Source of the DNA: Candidatus Fermentibacterota bacterium
Lineage (GTDB): Bacteria > Fermentibacterota > Fermentibacteria > Fermentibacterales > JCC-6
Reading direction: 5' to 3'
Length of the DNA: 33,110 nucleotides
Assembly: GCA_003644925.1 (NCBI GenBank)
Contig: QNDS01000008.1
Span: forward strand, 1-33,110
Within the stretch, counting starts at the first letter, position 1. Each line of letters begins with the position of its first letter. A program made the translations under genes and the position numbers. The notes under the pieces are model-generated. The model saw only the letters and a list, made by a program, of their open reading frames with translations, was not told the DNA's origin and did no database searches. This document shows positions 7,979 through 16,287 of this stretch, one piece after another.

Positions 7979-9642
7979 TGAGTAAAAGCGGTTTTGATAA
8001 GGAGAAAAAGGCCTGGGAGGAGAATATCCTCAACCCCGGACTTGAAAAGTTCCCCGAAAGGAAGGAAGTTTTCACAACAGGCTCCGGAGATCCCGTTGAG
8101 AGGGTTTATTTCCCGGATAGCCCCGGGGATGAATATCTTGAGAAGCTTGGATTTCCCGGGGAGTATCCCTATACAAGGGGAGTTCAGCCAACTATGTACC
8201 GGGGCCGTTTCTGGACCATGCGCCAATATGCCGGTTTCGGAAGTGCAGAGGAATCCAACAGACGATACCGCTACCTGCTGGGACAGGGACAGACGGGGCT
8301 TTCAGTAGCCTTCGACCTACCGACGCAGATAGGATACGATTCCGATCACCCGCTCTGCGCTGGAGAAGTAGGGAAAGTGGGCGTTGCTATCGACAGTCTG
8401 GCTGATATGGAGTTACTATTCAAAGATATTCCACTGGACAGCGTTTCAACATCCATGACCATCAATGCGCCGGCGGCTGTTCTGCTGGCGATGTATATAG
8501 CCGTCGCTGAAAAGCAGTCCATTTCCCCCGGAAAACTCAGAGGTACAATTCAGAACGACATACTAAAGGAATACATGGCCAGAGGAACTTACATTTTTCC
8601 CCCCGGTCACTCCATGAGACTTATCACCGATATTTTCAGTTTCTGCAACAGGAATATTCCGATGTGGAACACTATCAGCATTTCAGGCTACCATATCCGG
8701 GAGGCAGGATGCACAGCCTCGCAGGAAGTTGCCTTTACCATAGCGGATGGAATCGCATACGTTGACGCAGCGATGGAAGCGGGGCTTGCGGTGGATGATT
8801 TCGCACCAAGGCTCAGTTTCTTCTTTAACGCTCACAATGATCTTCTGGAGGAGGTTGCGAAGTTCAGGGCGGCTCGGAGACTCTGGGCAAAGATAATGAG
8901 AGAAAGGTTCGGCGCACGCAAAGCAAAAAGCCTGATGCTCCGGTTCCATACGCAGACGGGCGGTTCAACACTTACTGCTCAGCAACCCGATAACAATATT
9001 GTAAGGGTGGCAATACAAACCCTGGCGGCTGTGCTCGGCGGGACTCAGAGCCTTCATACGAACAGCAGGGATGAAGCCCTTGCGCTGCCATCGGAACACG
9101 CTGTGCGCATTGCTCTGCGAACCCAGCAGATCGTCGCTGAGGAGTCAGGGATATGCAATACGGTAGATCCGCTGGCAGGCAGTTACTTTGTAGAGGAGAT
9201 GACGGAAAGGATAGAAACCGAGGCAATAGATTATATAGAAAAAATAGATTCTCTGGGCGGAATGGTTCAGGCAGTGGAAGAGGGATACCCGCAGCGTCAG
9301 ATCCAGGATGCGGCCTATACATACCAGCGGGAGATCGAGAATTCCGAGCGGATAGTTGTAGGGGTAAACAGTTTCGTTGTTAAAGAACAGCCGCCGGAGG
9401 GACTGCTGAGGGTTGATCCCTCGGTTGAGAAATCCCAGTTCGCTAAACTGAAAAACACCAGGGAAAACCGTGATAACCGCGCGGTATCCGATTGCCTGAA
9501 TGCTCTTGAGCAGGCCGCAAATTCATCTCTTAACCTCATGCCTCCCATATTGGATGCCGTGAGATCCTACGCTACGCTTGGTGAAATATGCGGTGTACTC
9601 CGTGAAGCGTTTGGCGAGTATAGACCAAACACAGTCCTCTGA
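7978..9642 (+). CDS. Methylmalonyl-CoA mutase, large (catalytic) subunit
   Basis: This 554-residue TIM-barrel subunit interconverts methylmalonyl-CoA and succinyl-CoA using adenosylcobalamin. Motifs include [33 protein letters not shown], the catalytic His region [10 protein letters not shown] (H239) and [17 protein letters not shown]. The C-terminal cobalamin-binding domain is absent, so a separate small subunit (McmB type) must be encoded elsewhere. Y84 and R202 match the carboxylate-binding Tyr89 and Arg207 of the Propionibacterium enzyme. Isobutyryl-CoA mutases have Phe and Gln there, so methylmalonyl-CoA is the likely substrate despite the buk neighbour. The gene is coupled to buk by a TAATG overlap. 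Confidence 0.93.
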   Translation: MSKSGFDKEKKAWEENILNPGLEKFPERKEVFTTGSGDPVERVYFPDSPGDEYLEKLGFPGEYPYTRGVQPTMYRGRFWTMRQYAGFGSAEESNRRYRYLLGQGQTGLSVAFDLPTQIGYDSDHPLCAGEVGKVGVAIDSLADMELLFKDIPLDSVSTSMTINAPAAVLLAMYIAVAEKQSISPGKLRGTIQNDILKEYMARGTYIFPPGHSMRLITDIFSFCNRNIPMWNTISISGYHIREAGCTASQEVAFTIADGIAYVDAAMEAGLAVDDFAPRLSFFFNAHNDLLEEVAKFRAARRLWAKIMRERFGARKAKSLMLRFHTQTGGSTLTAQQPDNNIVRVAIQTLAAVLGGTQSLHTNSRDEALALPSEHAVRIALRTQQIVAEESGICNTVDPLAGSYFVEEMTERIETEAIDYIEKIDSLGGMVQAVEEGYPQRQIQDAAYTYQREIENSERIVVGVNSFVVKEQPPEGLLRVDPSVEKSQFAKLKNTRENRDNRAVSDCLNALEQAANSSLNLMPPILDAVRSYATLGEICGVLREAFGEYRPNTVL

Positions 9643-9695
9643 TGCAGCCTGTATACAGATCGTTGCGAAGCGGACATACTGGAAAGGTGGAAATA

Positions 9696-11297
9696 ATGAG
9701 ATTTATTAGTCCATCGGCAGCAGCATTTATTACGATAACTATCCTGCTACTTACCGCAGGATGCGGCGGTCCAAACGTCGACAGGACAACATGGCTCATC
9801 GTGGTCGGGGAAGACACGATTTCTGTTGGTGAGGCCGGTGAAGCCTGGAACCAGCTTGGCGACAGTCAGAGAGATCAGTTCAATTCCAAGGATAATACCA
9901 TCGGTGAGTACATAGTTACCTACGGCCGAAAAGTCCTTCTCCAGCTGGAACTTGCGGACTCGGGATACATGGATGATCACCTTCTGCTCTTATCCAGAGC
10001 GGCCTGGCTGAATGCGAAGCTGGGCGAAGCAGGAAGGAAACTGCTTTACGAGAGGGAACTGGAAACCATCGGAGATGATGAAATAGATTTCTTCTTAAGC
10101 TACCTTGGCAGACATGTCCTTTATACGATAAATCCCGGCACCGATTCCGAGGCAACGTTAGGCCCCGTCCACTTCCCGCTCCTGCCGGCAGATCTGATCA
10201 GACTGCTTGATTCCCTTTCATTCGGTGAAGCCGGAATAATGGAAAGCGGAATGGAGATAAGACTGGATTCCATCGTGACAGCGGATTCTTCGCTTATTCT
10301 CCAGGCTCTTTCGGATACAGTGATGGTTCGATCAAGTGCAGCATCTGCGATAGCAACCAGAAGATACCAGGAAATGGAGGATAGCCTTAAACAGTCCTTC
10401 CATACCGATTACAATCTCAGCCTGGATTCAATGGTTCTGGAGCAGTTAGTGCTTTATTACTCCGGGGAGGCTGAATTCCCGAATGGAGAAACCGTTGTTT
10501 TCTCCTCAGACCTTGGCAGCATAACAGCTGAAGAGATGAGGGGCGAGATTTCTTACAGCCAGAATCATCAAATGTTGAGTCCTGCCAATACGGTCTGGAT
10601 GGATGGATTCGTCGACCTCCTGCTTTTCAACTTCTACAGCCTTGATCTTCTCGAAAACGAATCTCCTGAATTCGTCAATGCCCTCCGCGAAGAATCGGAG
10701 AAGTATCTCCTTGAGATCGCATCCGAAGAATTCTACACAGACAGGATTCAGTCCACAGTGACAGTTACCGCCGAGTACATGGAAGATCTGTTTGAAAATC
10801 TGGAGGAACCCTTCACTGTTCCGGAAAAGAGAATTCTTCAGGCTATCTATATGCATGAGGATTCCGCCAGAGTATATCGCCATCTGACCCAGGATGAAAA
10901 GTATGATTTCCGGCTCAGAATGCCTGGATTCGTGAACCTTGCTGCCGATTCAGCTTATCCTCAGATAACCGGGCCTTTGTCCGTCACTCAGGTTCCCGGA
11001 TTCTACGGTGAGGATATTTTCCTTATCGATCCTGCAGATACCACAACCTGGATGGGACCTCTTGCTCTATACGATAGAGATCTCATGTGCATGTTCCGGC
11101 TGATCGAAGTGATCCCCGAAAGGAATTCTACATTTACCGAAGTTGAGGATCAACTGCATCTGATGGCCAGGAACAGGCTGGAGGAGCAGGCCACGATTGA
11201 CGTTATTCGTGAGCTTGAGGAGAAGTTCGGACTGCTCATCAATGAGGACATTCTTGAACAGCTGCCTGAGGACCCCGGCAGCTGGGCTGAACTTTAA
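9696..11297 (+). CDS. Lipoprotein with PpiC/SurA-like architecture (putative peptidyl-prolyl isomerase)
   Basis: This 533-residue lipoprotein has a signal peptide ending in the lipobox LTAGC, so lipidation is expected at C23. The ATG at 9696 is preferred over an in-frame ATG at 9642 because it has an AAAGGTGG Shine-Dalgarno and places the signal peptide at the very N-terminus. The region just after the signal (VGEDTISVGEAGEAW, then EYIVTYGRKVLLQLELADSGY) resembles the SurA/PrsA chaperone N-domain. The segment PEKRILQAIYMHEDSA and the tail FRLIEVIPE followed by a helical end resemble parvulin-family proteins. The assignment is by overall pattern; an intact catalytic parvulin domain is not certain. 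It follows the mutase closely but is functionally unrelated. Confidence 0.65.
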   Translation: MRFISPSAAAFITITILLLTAGCGGPNVDRTTWLIVVGEDTISVGEAGEAWNQLGDSQRDQFNSKDNTIGEYIVTYGRKVLLQLELADSGYMDDHLLLLSRAAWLNAKLGEAGRKLLYERELETIGDDEIDFFLSYLGRHVLYTINPGTDSEATLGPVHFPLLPADLIRLLDSLSFGEAGIMESGMEIRLDSIVTADSSLILQALSDTVMVRSSAASAIATRRYQEMEDSLKQSFHTDYNLSLDSMVLEQLVLYYSGEAEFPNGETVVFSSDLGSITAEEMRGEISYSQNHQMLSPANTVWMDGFVDLLLFNFYSLDLLENESPEFVNALREESEKYLLEIASEEFYTDRIQSTVTVTAEYMEDLFENLEEPFTVPEKRILQAIYMHEDSARVYRHLTQDEKYDFRLRMPGFVNLAADSAYPQITGPLSVTQVPGFYGEDIFLIDPADTTTWMGPLALYDRDLMCMFRLIEVIPERNSTFTEVEDQLHLMARNRLEEQATIDVIRELEEKFGLLINEDILEQLPEDPGSWAEL

Positions 11298-11315
11298 ATC
11301 TGCCTTAACAAAGAT

Positions 11316-11342
11316 GGGGACATGTGTTTTGCACATGTCCCC
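11316..11342. terminator. Hairpin between convergent genes
   Basis: The arms 11316-11326 (GGGGACATGTG) and 11332-11342 are a perfect 11-bp inverted repeat with a 5-base loop TTTTG, followed by TTAATTTA. It sits 18 bp after the lipoprotein stop and 19 bp before the end of the convergent C25-like gene, so it can serve as a two-way terminator. The U-tract is poor. The GGGGACATGT arms could also mark a REP-type palindrome. Confidence 0.65.
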
Positions 11343-11361
11343 TTAATTTACCCGTCTGAAG

Positions 11362-12858
11362 TTATTTTAGAATTACTACAGTAGCGGATGCTGTGGCACC
11401 ATCCTCAGATGTAACCCGGACAATGTAATAACCTGCGTTCAATGAATTTACCTGCAATGTGCATTCTGAATCCTCAAGGTTTCCGGTAGCAACAAGTCTA
11501 CCCGAGGTGTCGTAGAGATCCAGAGTGCCGTTATCCGCAGGATAGGAAACGGAAAGTGATCCGTAGCAGGGATTCCCGGCAACTGTAATCTCCGGAAGAC
11601 TGATCCCGCTGCCGGAGCCTTCAATCCCAAGCATATGCATTGCGGGCATAAGTGTAGGGTCGCCCAGCACAACCATCCCGAGATGCCATGACAGCTCACT
11701 CGGAGAAAGACCGCCCTGGGAAATGTAAACCCACCAGTCCTGGTAGGCTTCGCCCAGTGACGAACCTGAACCAAGGGGGGAATAGAAGGGTGTGAATTGC
11801 AGCATTGCTCCGCTTTTGGTGCTTCCCACCGATGCAAGGCTGGATGCTGTGCAGTAAGCGTATACCGCTCCCATGCTGTGTATGGTCGTGAAGCGGGCGT
11901 TCGAACAGGCGAAAAGGTTGTAGAAGTGAGCCTGCGGCAATGCGGGAATCAGTTCATCGTATGTCGTTGTCGGTCCCGGACTCCAGAAGTGGGTGCTGGA
12001 GCTCGAGTGAACAAAGGGGCTTATCCAGACGTAGTTGCCGGGCAGCCTGTTTTCGAGATAATCGGTGCCGTTAGTAGCGGATGCATTACTCACAAGTTCG
12101 GTATTGGGATAGAGATATTGCATGGAGGCCTTGTATTGAGATGCCCAGGGAATCCAGTCGTCATCCACGTAGCAGAGCGCGTTAAGGGGTTCCGGGTCGC
12201 CGTTCAGTCTCCATTCATGAATCCTCTCCAGGTAATCGTTCAGGATCTCGGTGGGGTCACCCACCGCAGTCAGGTTATCGACCTTGATCCGCCCGACGTA
12301 AATCTCCGGGTCGAGGCTTCCGTAGAATGTATCGTAAATCCCGTCGGAACCGGGGACAGCCAGGAATGGGTATCCGATCCAGTTATCCTCCCAGTCGCCG
12401 TCAAGATCCATGTAGAAGTAATCACTCGGAAAGGTTTCCGAACCCTTCCCATCTGTCTCGCCCAGAGCACTCCATGGTGCCGGAAGGTTTCCAACAAGCA
12501 CCGCGCCCTCAAGACCATCGTTGTATCTGTCTGTGAGGTACGCTTTCATCTCTTGGGGCGTGCTGTATGTAACCTCGATAACTTCGGTGGAAAGCCCCTG
12601 TGAAGCGATATCCGCCGTCCACTGGTCAAGCAGACCGGCATCAAGGCTGTCCGTAAGTCCCTCTTCGAAGATCAGGATAAAATCGGCTCCATCGGTCCCT
12701 GAGATAGAGGTGACAATGAGGGGCAGGTATTGGGGCTGACCTGAAATCCACTCCTCGTAAGTCCCCTCTACAAATGTCGGGTCGGGATTGATGGTCAGGG
12801 GTGTTTCATCGTAGACACCCCCTGTAAGAACCAGAAATATCAGAGTCAAACCAATCAT
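11362..12858 (-). CDS. Secreted gingipain-like (C25) cysteine peptidase with C-terminal sorting domain
   Basis: This 498-residue protein begins with a short hydrophobic signal sequence (residues 1-14). Residues 50-405 resemble the peptidase C25 (gingipain) caspase-like fold: GAVLVGNLP near 118, PEIYVGRI near 184, a candidate catalytic His in SPFVHSSSS (H284), a candidate catalytic Cys in NLFACSNAR (C318), and the family motif VLGDPTLMP near 397. Residues 424-498 form a beta-sandwich tail (LDLYDTSGRLVATG, then LNAGYYIVRV) typical of type IX secretion (Por) type A sorting domains. Surface or secreted proteolysis is inferred. The catalytic pair is assigned by motif position, so activity is not certain. 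Confidence 0.82.
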   Translation of the reverse strand: MIGLTLIFLVLTGGVYDETPLTINPDPTFVEGTYEEWISGQPQYLPLIVTSISGTDGADFILIFEEGLTDSLDAGLLDQWTADIASQGLSTEVIEVTYSTPQEMKAYLTDRYNDGLEGAVLVGNLPAPWSALGETDGKGSETFPSDYFYMDLDGDWEDNWIGYPFLAVPGSDGIYDTFYGSLDPEIYVGRIKVDNLTAVGDPTEILNDYLERIHEWRLNGDPEPLNALCYVDDDWIPWASQYKASMQYLYPNTELVSNASATNGTDYLENRLPGNYVWISPFVHSSSSTHFWSPGPTTTYDELIPALPQAHFYNLFACSNARFTTIHSMGAVYAYCTASSLASVGSTKSGAMLQFTPFYSPLGSGSSLGEAYQDWWVYISQGGLSPSELSWHLGMVVLGDPTLMPAMHMLGIEGSGSGISLPEITVAGNPCYGSLSVSYPADNGTLDLYDTSGRLVATGNLEDSECTLQVNSLNAGYYIVRVTSEDGATASATVVILK

Positions 12859-12890
12859 GGTATCATTCCAATCATGTTAGTTGAATCGTA

Positions 12891-13520
12891 TCAGAGCTTG
12901 AGGTACTGGTAGAGATCAAGATGACGGACGGCAAAATTCAGCGCAGGGTAAAGGATACTTGAGATAACTCCGAGGTACAACAGTCCAAACACTATGAAGA
13001 TTCCAAACCTTTCAAGCTTCCTGTAATTGTGGAGAGCCTGTCCCTTTAAGAACCTCGCCACGATCCTGCTGCCGTCAAGCGGAGGGATAGGCATGAGGTT
13101 GAAGACCATAAGCACGATGTTCATAAGTGCGCCCATCGCAAGGCTGTGCACCAGTATCGAAGGCAGGATGCCGCCAGCGAGATGAAGGAACAGAGTAAGT
13201 ACGATAGCTATCGCGAAGTTTGTGGCAGGTCCTGCAATAGCGACCCACATCATGCCTGTCTTCGGGTTTCTGAAGAATCCCGGATTAACCGGTACAGGCT
13301 TTGCCCATGCCAGCATGATGGGGCTGTTGCTGATGAGGAAAAATGCGGGAAGCAGGATCGTTCCCACTAAATCAATATGGGGAACAGGGTTGAATGTCAG
13401 TCTACCCATCTTGTAAGCGGTGGGATCTCCAAGTTTAAGCGCAACGTACCCGTGGGCGATCTCATGACAGACCACGCTGAAAAAGACGATAATTATTATG
13501 AACGGAGTTTCTATACCCAT
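12891..13520 (-). CDS. Site-2 protease family membrane metalloprotease (M50)
   Basis: This 209-residue integral membrane protein has the zinc motif HEIAHG (H19, E20, H23) in its first membrane segment. The third ligand region is NLMPIPPLDGSR (N141, D149), the usual S2P pattern. Hydrophobic segments cover about 7-30, 52-72, 92-115, 123-142 and 170-190. It belongs to the short S2P group without a PDZ domain, like Bacillus YwhC. The ATG overlaps the upstream metallopeptidase stop by one base (TAATG), so the two membrane proteases are co-expressed. The substrate is unknown. Confidence 0.92.
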   Translation of the reverse strand: MGIETPFIIIIVFFSVVCHEIAHGYVALKLGDPTAYKMGRLTFNPVPHIDLVGTILLPAFFLISNSPIMLAWAKPVPVNPGFFRNPKTGMMWVAIAGPATNFAIAIVLTLFLHLAGGILPSILVHSLAMGALMNIVLMVFNLMPIPPLDGSRIVARFLKGQALHNYRKLERFGIFIVFGLLYLGVISSILYPALNFAVRHLDLYQYLKL

Positions 13521-14209
13521 TACCTTCTCCGCCCTGCAAGCAGCAGCCAGACCATCTGCCCTAAGGATGCAAGCGCTGCGGCTACATAGGTCATGGATGC
13601 AGCGCTCAGAACTTTCTTAACGCCTGCCAGTTCGGCTCCGGTCATGTTACCGCTTCTCTCCAGATATACTACCGCACGTCTGCTGGCGTCGAATTCAACA
13701 GGAAGTGTGACCAGCTGAAAAAGCAGAGCAGCACCGTAAAGCGCGGCTCCGAGATAGTACAGCGCGGTCATGTGAAAGAACAATCCGCCTATTATCAGCG
13801 GAAAGAGCATCTGGGAGCCAAGGTTTGCAACAGGCACCAGCTTCTGGCGAAGCTTGAAGGGACTGTAGCCCGTAGCGTCCTGAACGGCATGCCCTGCTTC
13901 ATGGGCGGCCACGCCTACAGACGCTATGGAATTGCCGCTGTACACATTGCGGGAAAGGCTCAGCATATTGTTACGGGGATCGTAATGATCTGTAAGGTTT
14001 CCGGCTATTTCCTGAATACCGATATTCGCAAGCCCGTAGCTGTCCAGTATTTCCCGCGCGACAGAGGCGCCGGATAGCCCTCTTTCCGTACTTACCTTGC
14101 TGAAGCGCTTGTAGGTGCCGCTGACCTTCGATCTGGCTATCAGACCTATGATCATTGCGGCAATAATAATCAGGAAACCAGCATTCATGTCCAAAAATCC
14201 CAGGTACAT
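13520..14209 (-). CDS. Neutral zinc metallopeptidase, YugP-like (PF04298 type)
   Basis: This 229-residue membrane protein has the signature SVGVAAHEAGHAVQDATGYSP, containing a HExxH zinc site. A hydrophobic N-terminal anchor (about 8-25) and later membrane segments (about 148-185 and 205-225) flank the catalytic part. Length and motif fit the YugP/Zn_peptidase_2 family, whose role is poorly known. An AGAGGA Shine-Dalgarno precedes the ATG. It is first in a two-gene set with the M50 protease. The 126-bp gap upstream probably holds its promoter, but no convincing boxes were found. Confidence 0.92.
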   Translation of the reverse strand: MYLGFLDMNAGFLIIIAAMIIGLIARSKVSGTYKRFSKVSTERGLSGASVAREILDSYGLANIGIQEIAGNLTDHYDPRNNMLSLSRNVYSGNSIASVGVAAHEAGHAVQDATGYSPFKLRQKLVPVANLGSQMLFPLIIGGLFFHMTALYYLGAALYGAALLFQLVTLPVEFDASRRAVVYLERSGNMTGAELAGVKKVLSAASMTYVAAALASLGQMVWLLLAGRRR

Positions 14210-14335
14210 TTTCAGTCCTCTTTCAAGCCGTAACTATCTGATTCATTCCTCATGCACGAATATAAGCAAGATTATTACCCCTGAAGACCGCGCTTATAGG
14301 GCCTCCGGAACTCCTCATCAAGCTTCCGGGTGACA

Positions 14336-15088
14336 TTATGGCACAGAGGGCAGTTCGCTGAAACTGACCGTTTGCCGTTTTGCCAGAAGGGCTTTCAATC
14401 GTTTCATGACCGCTCCCCGCACTGCATCGTTCTCGAAATCGCAGGGATGGATGGCGAATCTTACAGTTTGGGAACCTCGCAGAAACACACCGGAAACAGT
14501 TACCCAGAATGCCGCAAGAGTTCTTTTTACATAGCCTCCACCCGCGTAATTCACAGCAGGCATTCTAAGGACAGTCCGCCCTGTTCGGGGGTCCCAGATA
14601 CGCCACCTGTTCTCTGCAAAGGTAAATCCGGTTTTTGCTAAAGCTGCTACCGTTCCTCTGCTGTACAGCCATGCCGGAGCTGTAAAACCACTGACTTCCA
14701 GAGCAAGAGTCCGTTTAAAAGCCGCACAACCCTCCTGCAGAAGTTTTTCCGCCGCTTTTTCATCAAGTCCCAGAAATTCACCTTCGCCCCTCGTGTATAG
14801 AGCCGACCTGATCCTCTCTGAGATAGACAAAGGGGAGCTGCCGGCTATATGCTTAAAACCGTGAAGAACCATCTCAACTCCATTTTTTTCCAGCTCTGAA
14901 AGCCATCGGCAGAAATCAGGGAATTCGTCCAGCGGCCACCTTCCGTGGTAGTCCGGAACAACCAGCATGCTGTATCTTCCGGCCCCGAGTTCCGCAAGAG
15001 CGGAGTGTATCTTTCTCAGAGTCACTTCATGAGCCGGCGTCACATCATGCACGGTCAGCTGCAGTCGTTTCACGATTATTTCCACCAC
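14336..15088 (-). CDS. Predicted polysaccharide deacetylase (DUF2334-like)
   Basis: This 250-residue protein has the NodB-like metal motifs of the DUF2334 group: VHDVTP (H14, D15) and LHGFKH (H76, H80), plus VVPDYHGRWPLD near 43 and a late FAIHP. The family is expected to be a metal-dependent carbohydrate deacetylase; the substrate is unknown. The long start is a GTG at 15088, overlapping the glycosyltransferase by 13 bp. A GTG at 15073, just after that gene's stop and behind a GGTGG sequence, would begin MKRLQLTVHD and is at least as likely. The pairing with a GT4 enzyme suggests surface glycan or glycolipid modification. Confidence 0.85.
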   Translation of the reverse strand: MVEIIVKRLQLTVHDVTPAHEVTLRKIHSALAELGAGRYSMLVVPDYHGRWPLDEFPDFCRWLSELEKNGVEMVLHGFKHIAGSSPLSISERIRSALYTRGEGEFLGLDEKAAEKLLQEGCAAFKRTLALEVSGFTAPAWLYSRGTVAALAKTGFTFAENRWRIWDPRTGRTVLRMPAVNYAGGGYVKRTLAAFWVTVSGVFLRGSQTVRFAIHPCDFENDAVRGAVMKRLKALLAKRQTVSFSELPSVP

Positions 15089-16281
15089 CTGTCCGGTGAA
15101 ACCAGCCTCTCAAGGTCCTTCTCATCGAAGGCATCCATTATCCTTTCGTAGAAACTCTCAATTTTCCTGAAAACATCCTCCCAGGAATGCCTCTCAACGG
15201 CGTACTTCCTGAGATATTCAGTGGTTTCTTTATTGGATATTGCTGCAGCCTGAGAAATGGAGTCAGCCAGGCTTTCAGGGTTGCCGGACTCGAAGGGAGG
15301 AAGAAGACCAAGAGACACTGCCATTTCACCCGAAGCGGATACATCGGGAAAGACGGGAACGGTACCGGACGCAATCGCCTCAAGGCCTGCGAGTCCGAAT
15401 GTCTCATACCGGCCCAGGGCCAGAAAGACATCGGCGGATGCCATAGCTTGTGCAACGTCATCTCTGCCGCTGAGAAAGGGCAGACGATGGATCTCAGGGT
15501 ACTTATCGATGAAATCACTCACGATACCTTCGTGCGGACCGCGGCCCCCTATAACAAGCTTGATCCTGCGGGGATCTCTGAAAAGCGGGTAAGCCTCCAT
15601 CAGAAGATCCAGCCCCTTTTCCCAGTGAAGCCTTGCAAGGTACAGAACGATACTGCACCCTTCGGATGCGTCGACTTCCCTTCGGAATCCGTTTGAGAAT
15701 GCAGCCGGGGAAAACCTGTCCGTGTCAACTCCCAGAGGAGTATGAAAGAGTCTTCTTATACCGGCTTTGTACAGCTTCTCGAGCATGCATTCTGAAGCGG
15801 CAAAAACTGCTGTCATACGGCTGTAGTGCCTGCTGACATGGTTTACAGCAATCCTGCGAAGCCGCTCGGCAAACTTCGCGGGAAATATCTTCCCGGCGTA
15901 GGGACCTATATAACTGTCCGGAAAATCCGAATGGTAGAGACCTACCGTTGGAACCGGGGAAGCGCCCATAGCCCTGACCGTAAGAGCCGGAAGAAGATAG
16001 GGGCTTCCAATCTCTATAATGTCAGGCCTGAAATCGAGAAGGGCGGAATTTAGACCTCCGCTGTCTACTATCATGCGGTACCCGGATTTGAATAGAGGTA
16101 CGGATCGCAGTGTATATATCCTCGTGCCGCCCCTGAGGGTGAGGCTGTCATCCTTTCCGGGGATAACCAGAGCAGCGGTGTGACGGGGATGTTCGGAGAA
16201 GTATTCAAGCTTCCTGTCATGGTAAACCCGTATTCCTCCACCGACACCGGAATACAGACTGTTCACATCACAGATTCTCAT
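15076..16281 (-). CDS. Glycosyltransferase family 4 (GT-B)
   Basis: This 401-residue retaining glycosyltransferase has an N-terminal acceptor domain with a Gly-rich loop (SGVGGGIRVYH). The C-terminal donor domain carries LARLHWEKGLD, IGGRGP and the E-x7-E motif ETFGLAGLE near residue 300. The closest general resemblance is to PimB/MgtA-like mannosyl or glucosyl transferases. No membrane segment is visible, so it probably acts at the cytoplasmic face of the membrane. It lies 6 bp after metG and overlaps the deacetylase gene. Donor and acceptor cannot be told from sequence. Confidence 0.92.
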   Translation of the reverse strand: MRICDVNSLYSGVGGGIRVYHDRKLEYFSEHPRHTAALVIPGKDDSLTLRGGTRIYTLRSVPLFKSGYRMIVDSGGLNSALLDFRPDIIEIGSPYLLPALTVRAMGASPVPTVGLYHSDFPDSYIGPYAGKIFPAKFAERLRRIAVNHVSRHYSRMTAVFAASECMLEKLYKAGIRRLFHTPLGVDTDRFSPAAFSNGFRREVDASEGCSIVLYLARLHWEKGLDLLMEAYPLFRDPRRIKLVIGGRGPHEGIVSDFIDKYPEIHRLPFLSGRDDVAQAMASADVFLALGRYETFGLAGLEAIASGTVPVFPDVSASGEMAVSLGLLPPFESGNPESLADSISQAAAISNKETTEYLRKYAVERHSWEDVFRKIESFYERIMDAFDEKDLERLVSPDRWWK

Positions 16282-16287
16282 AGACTT

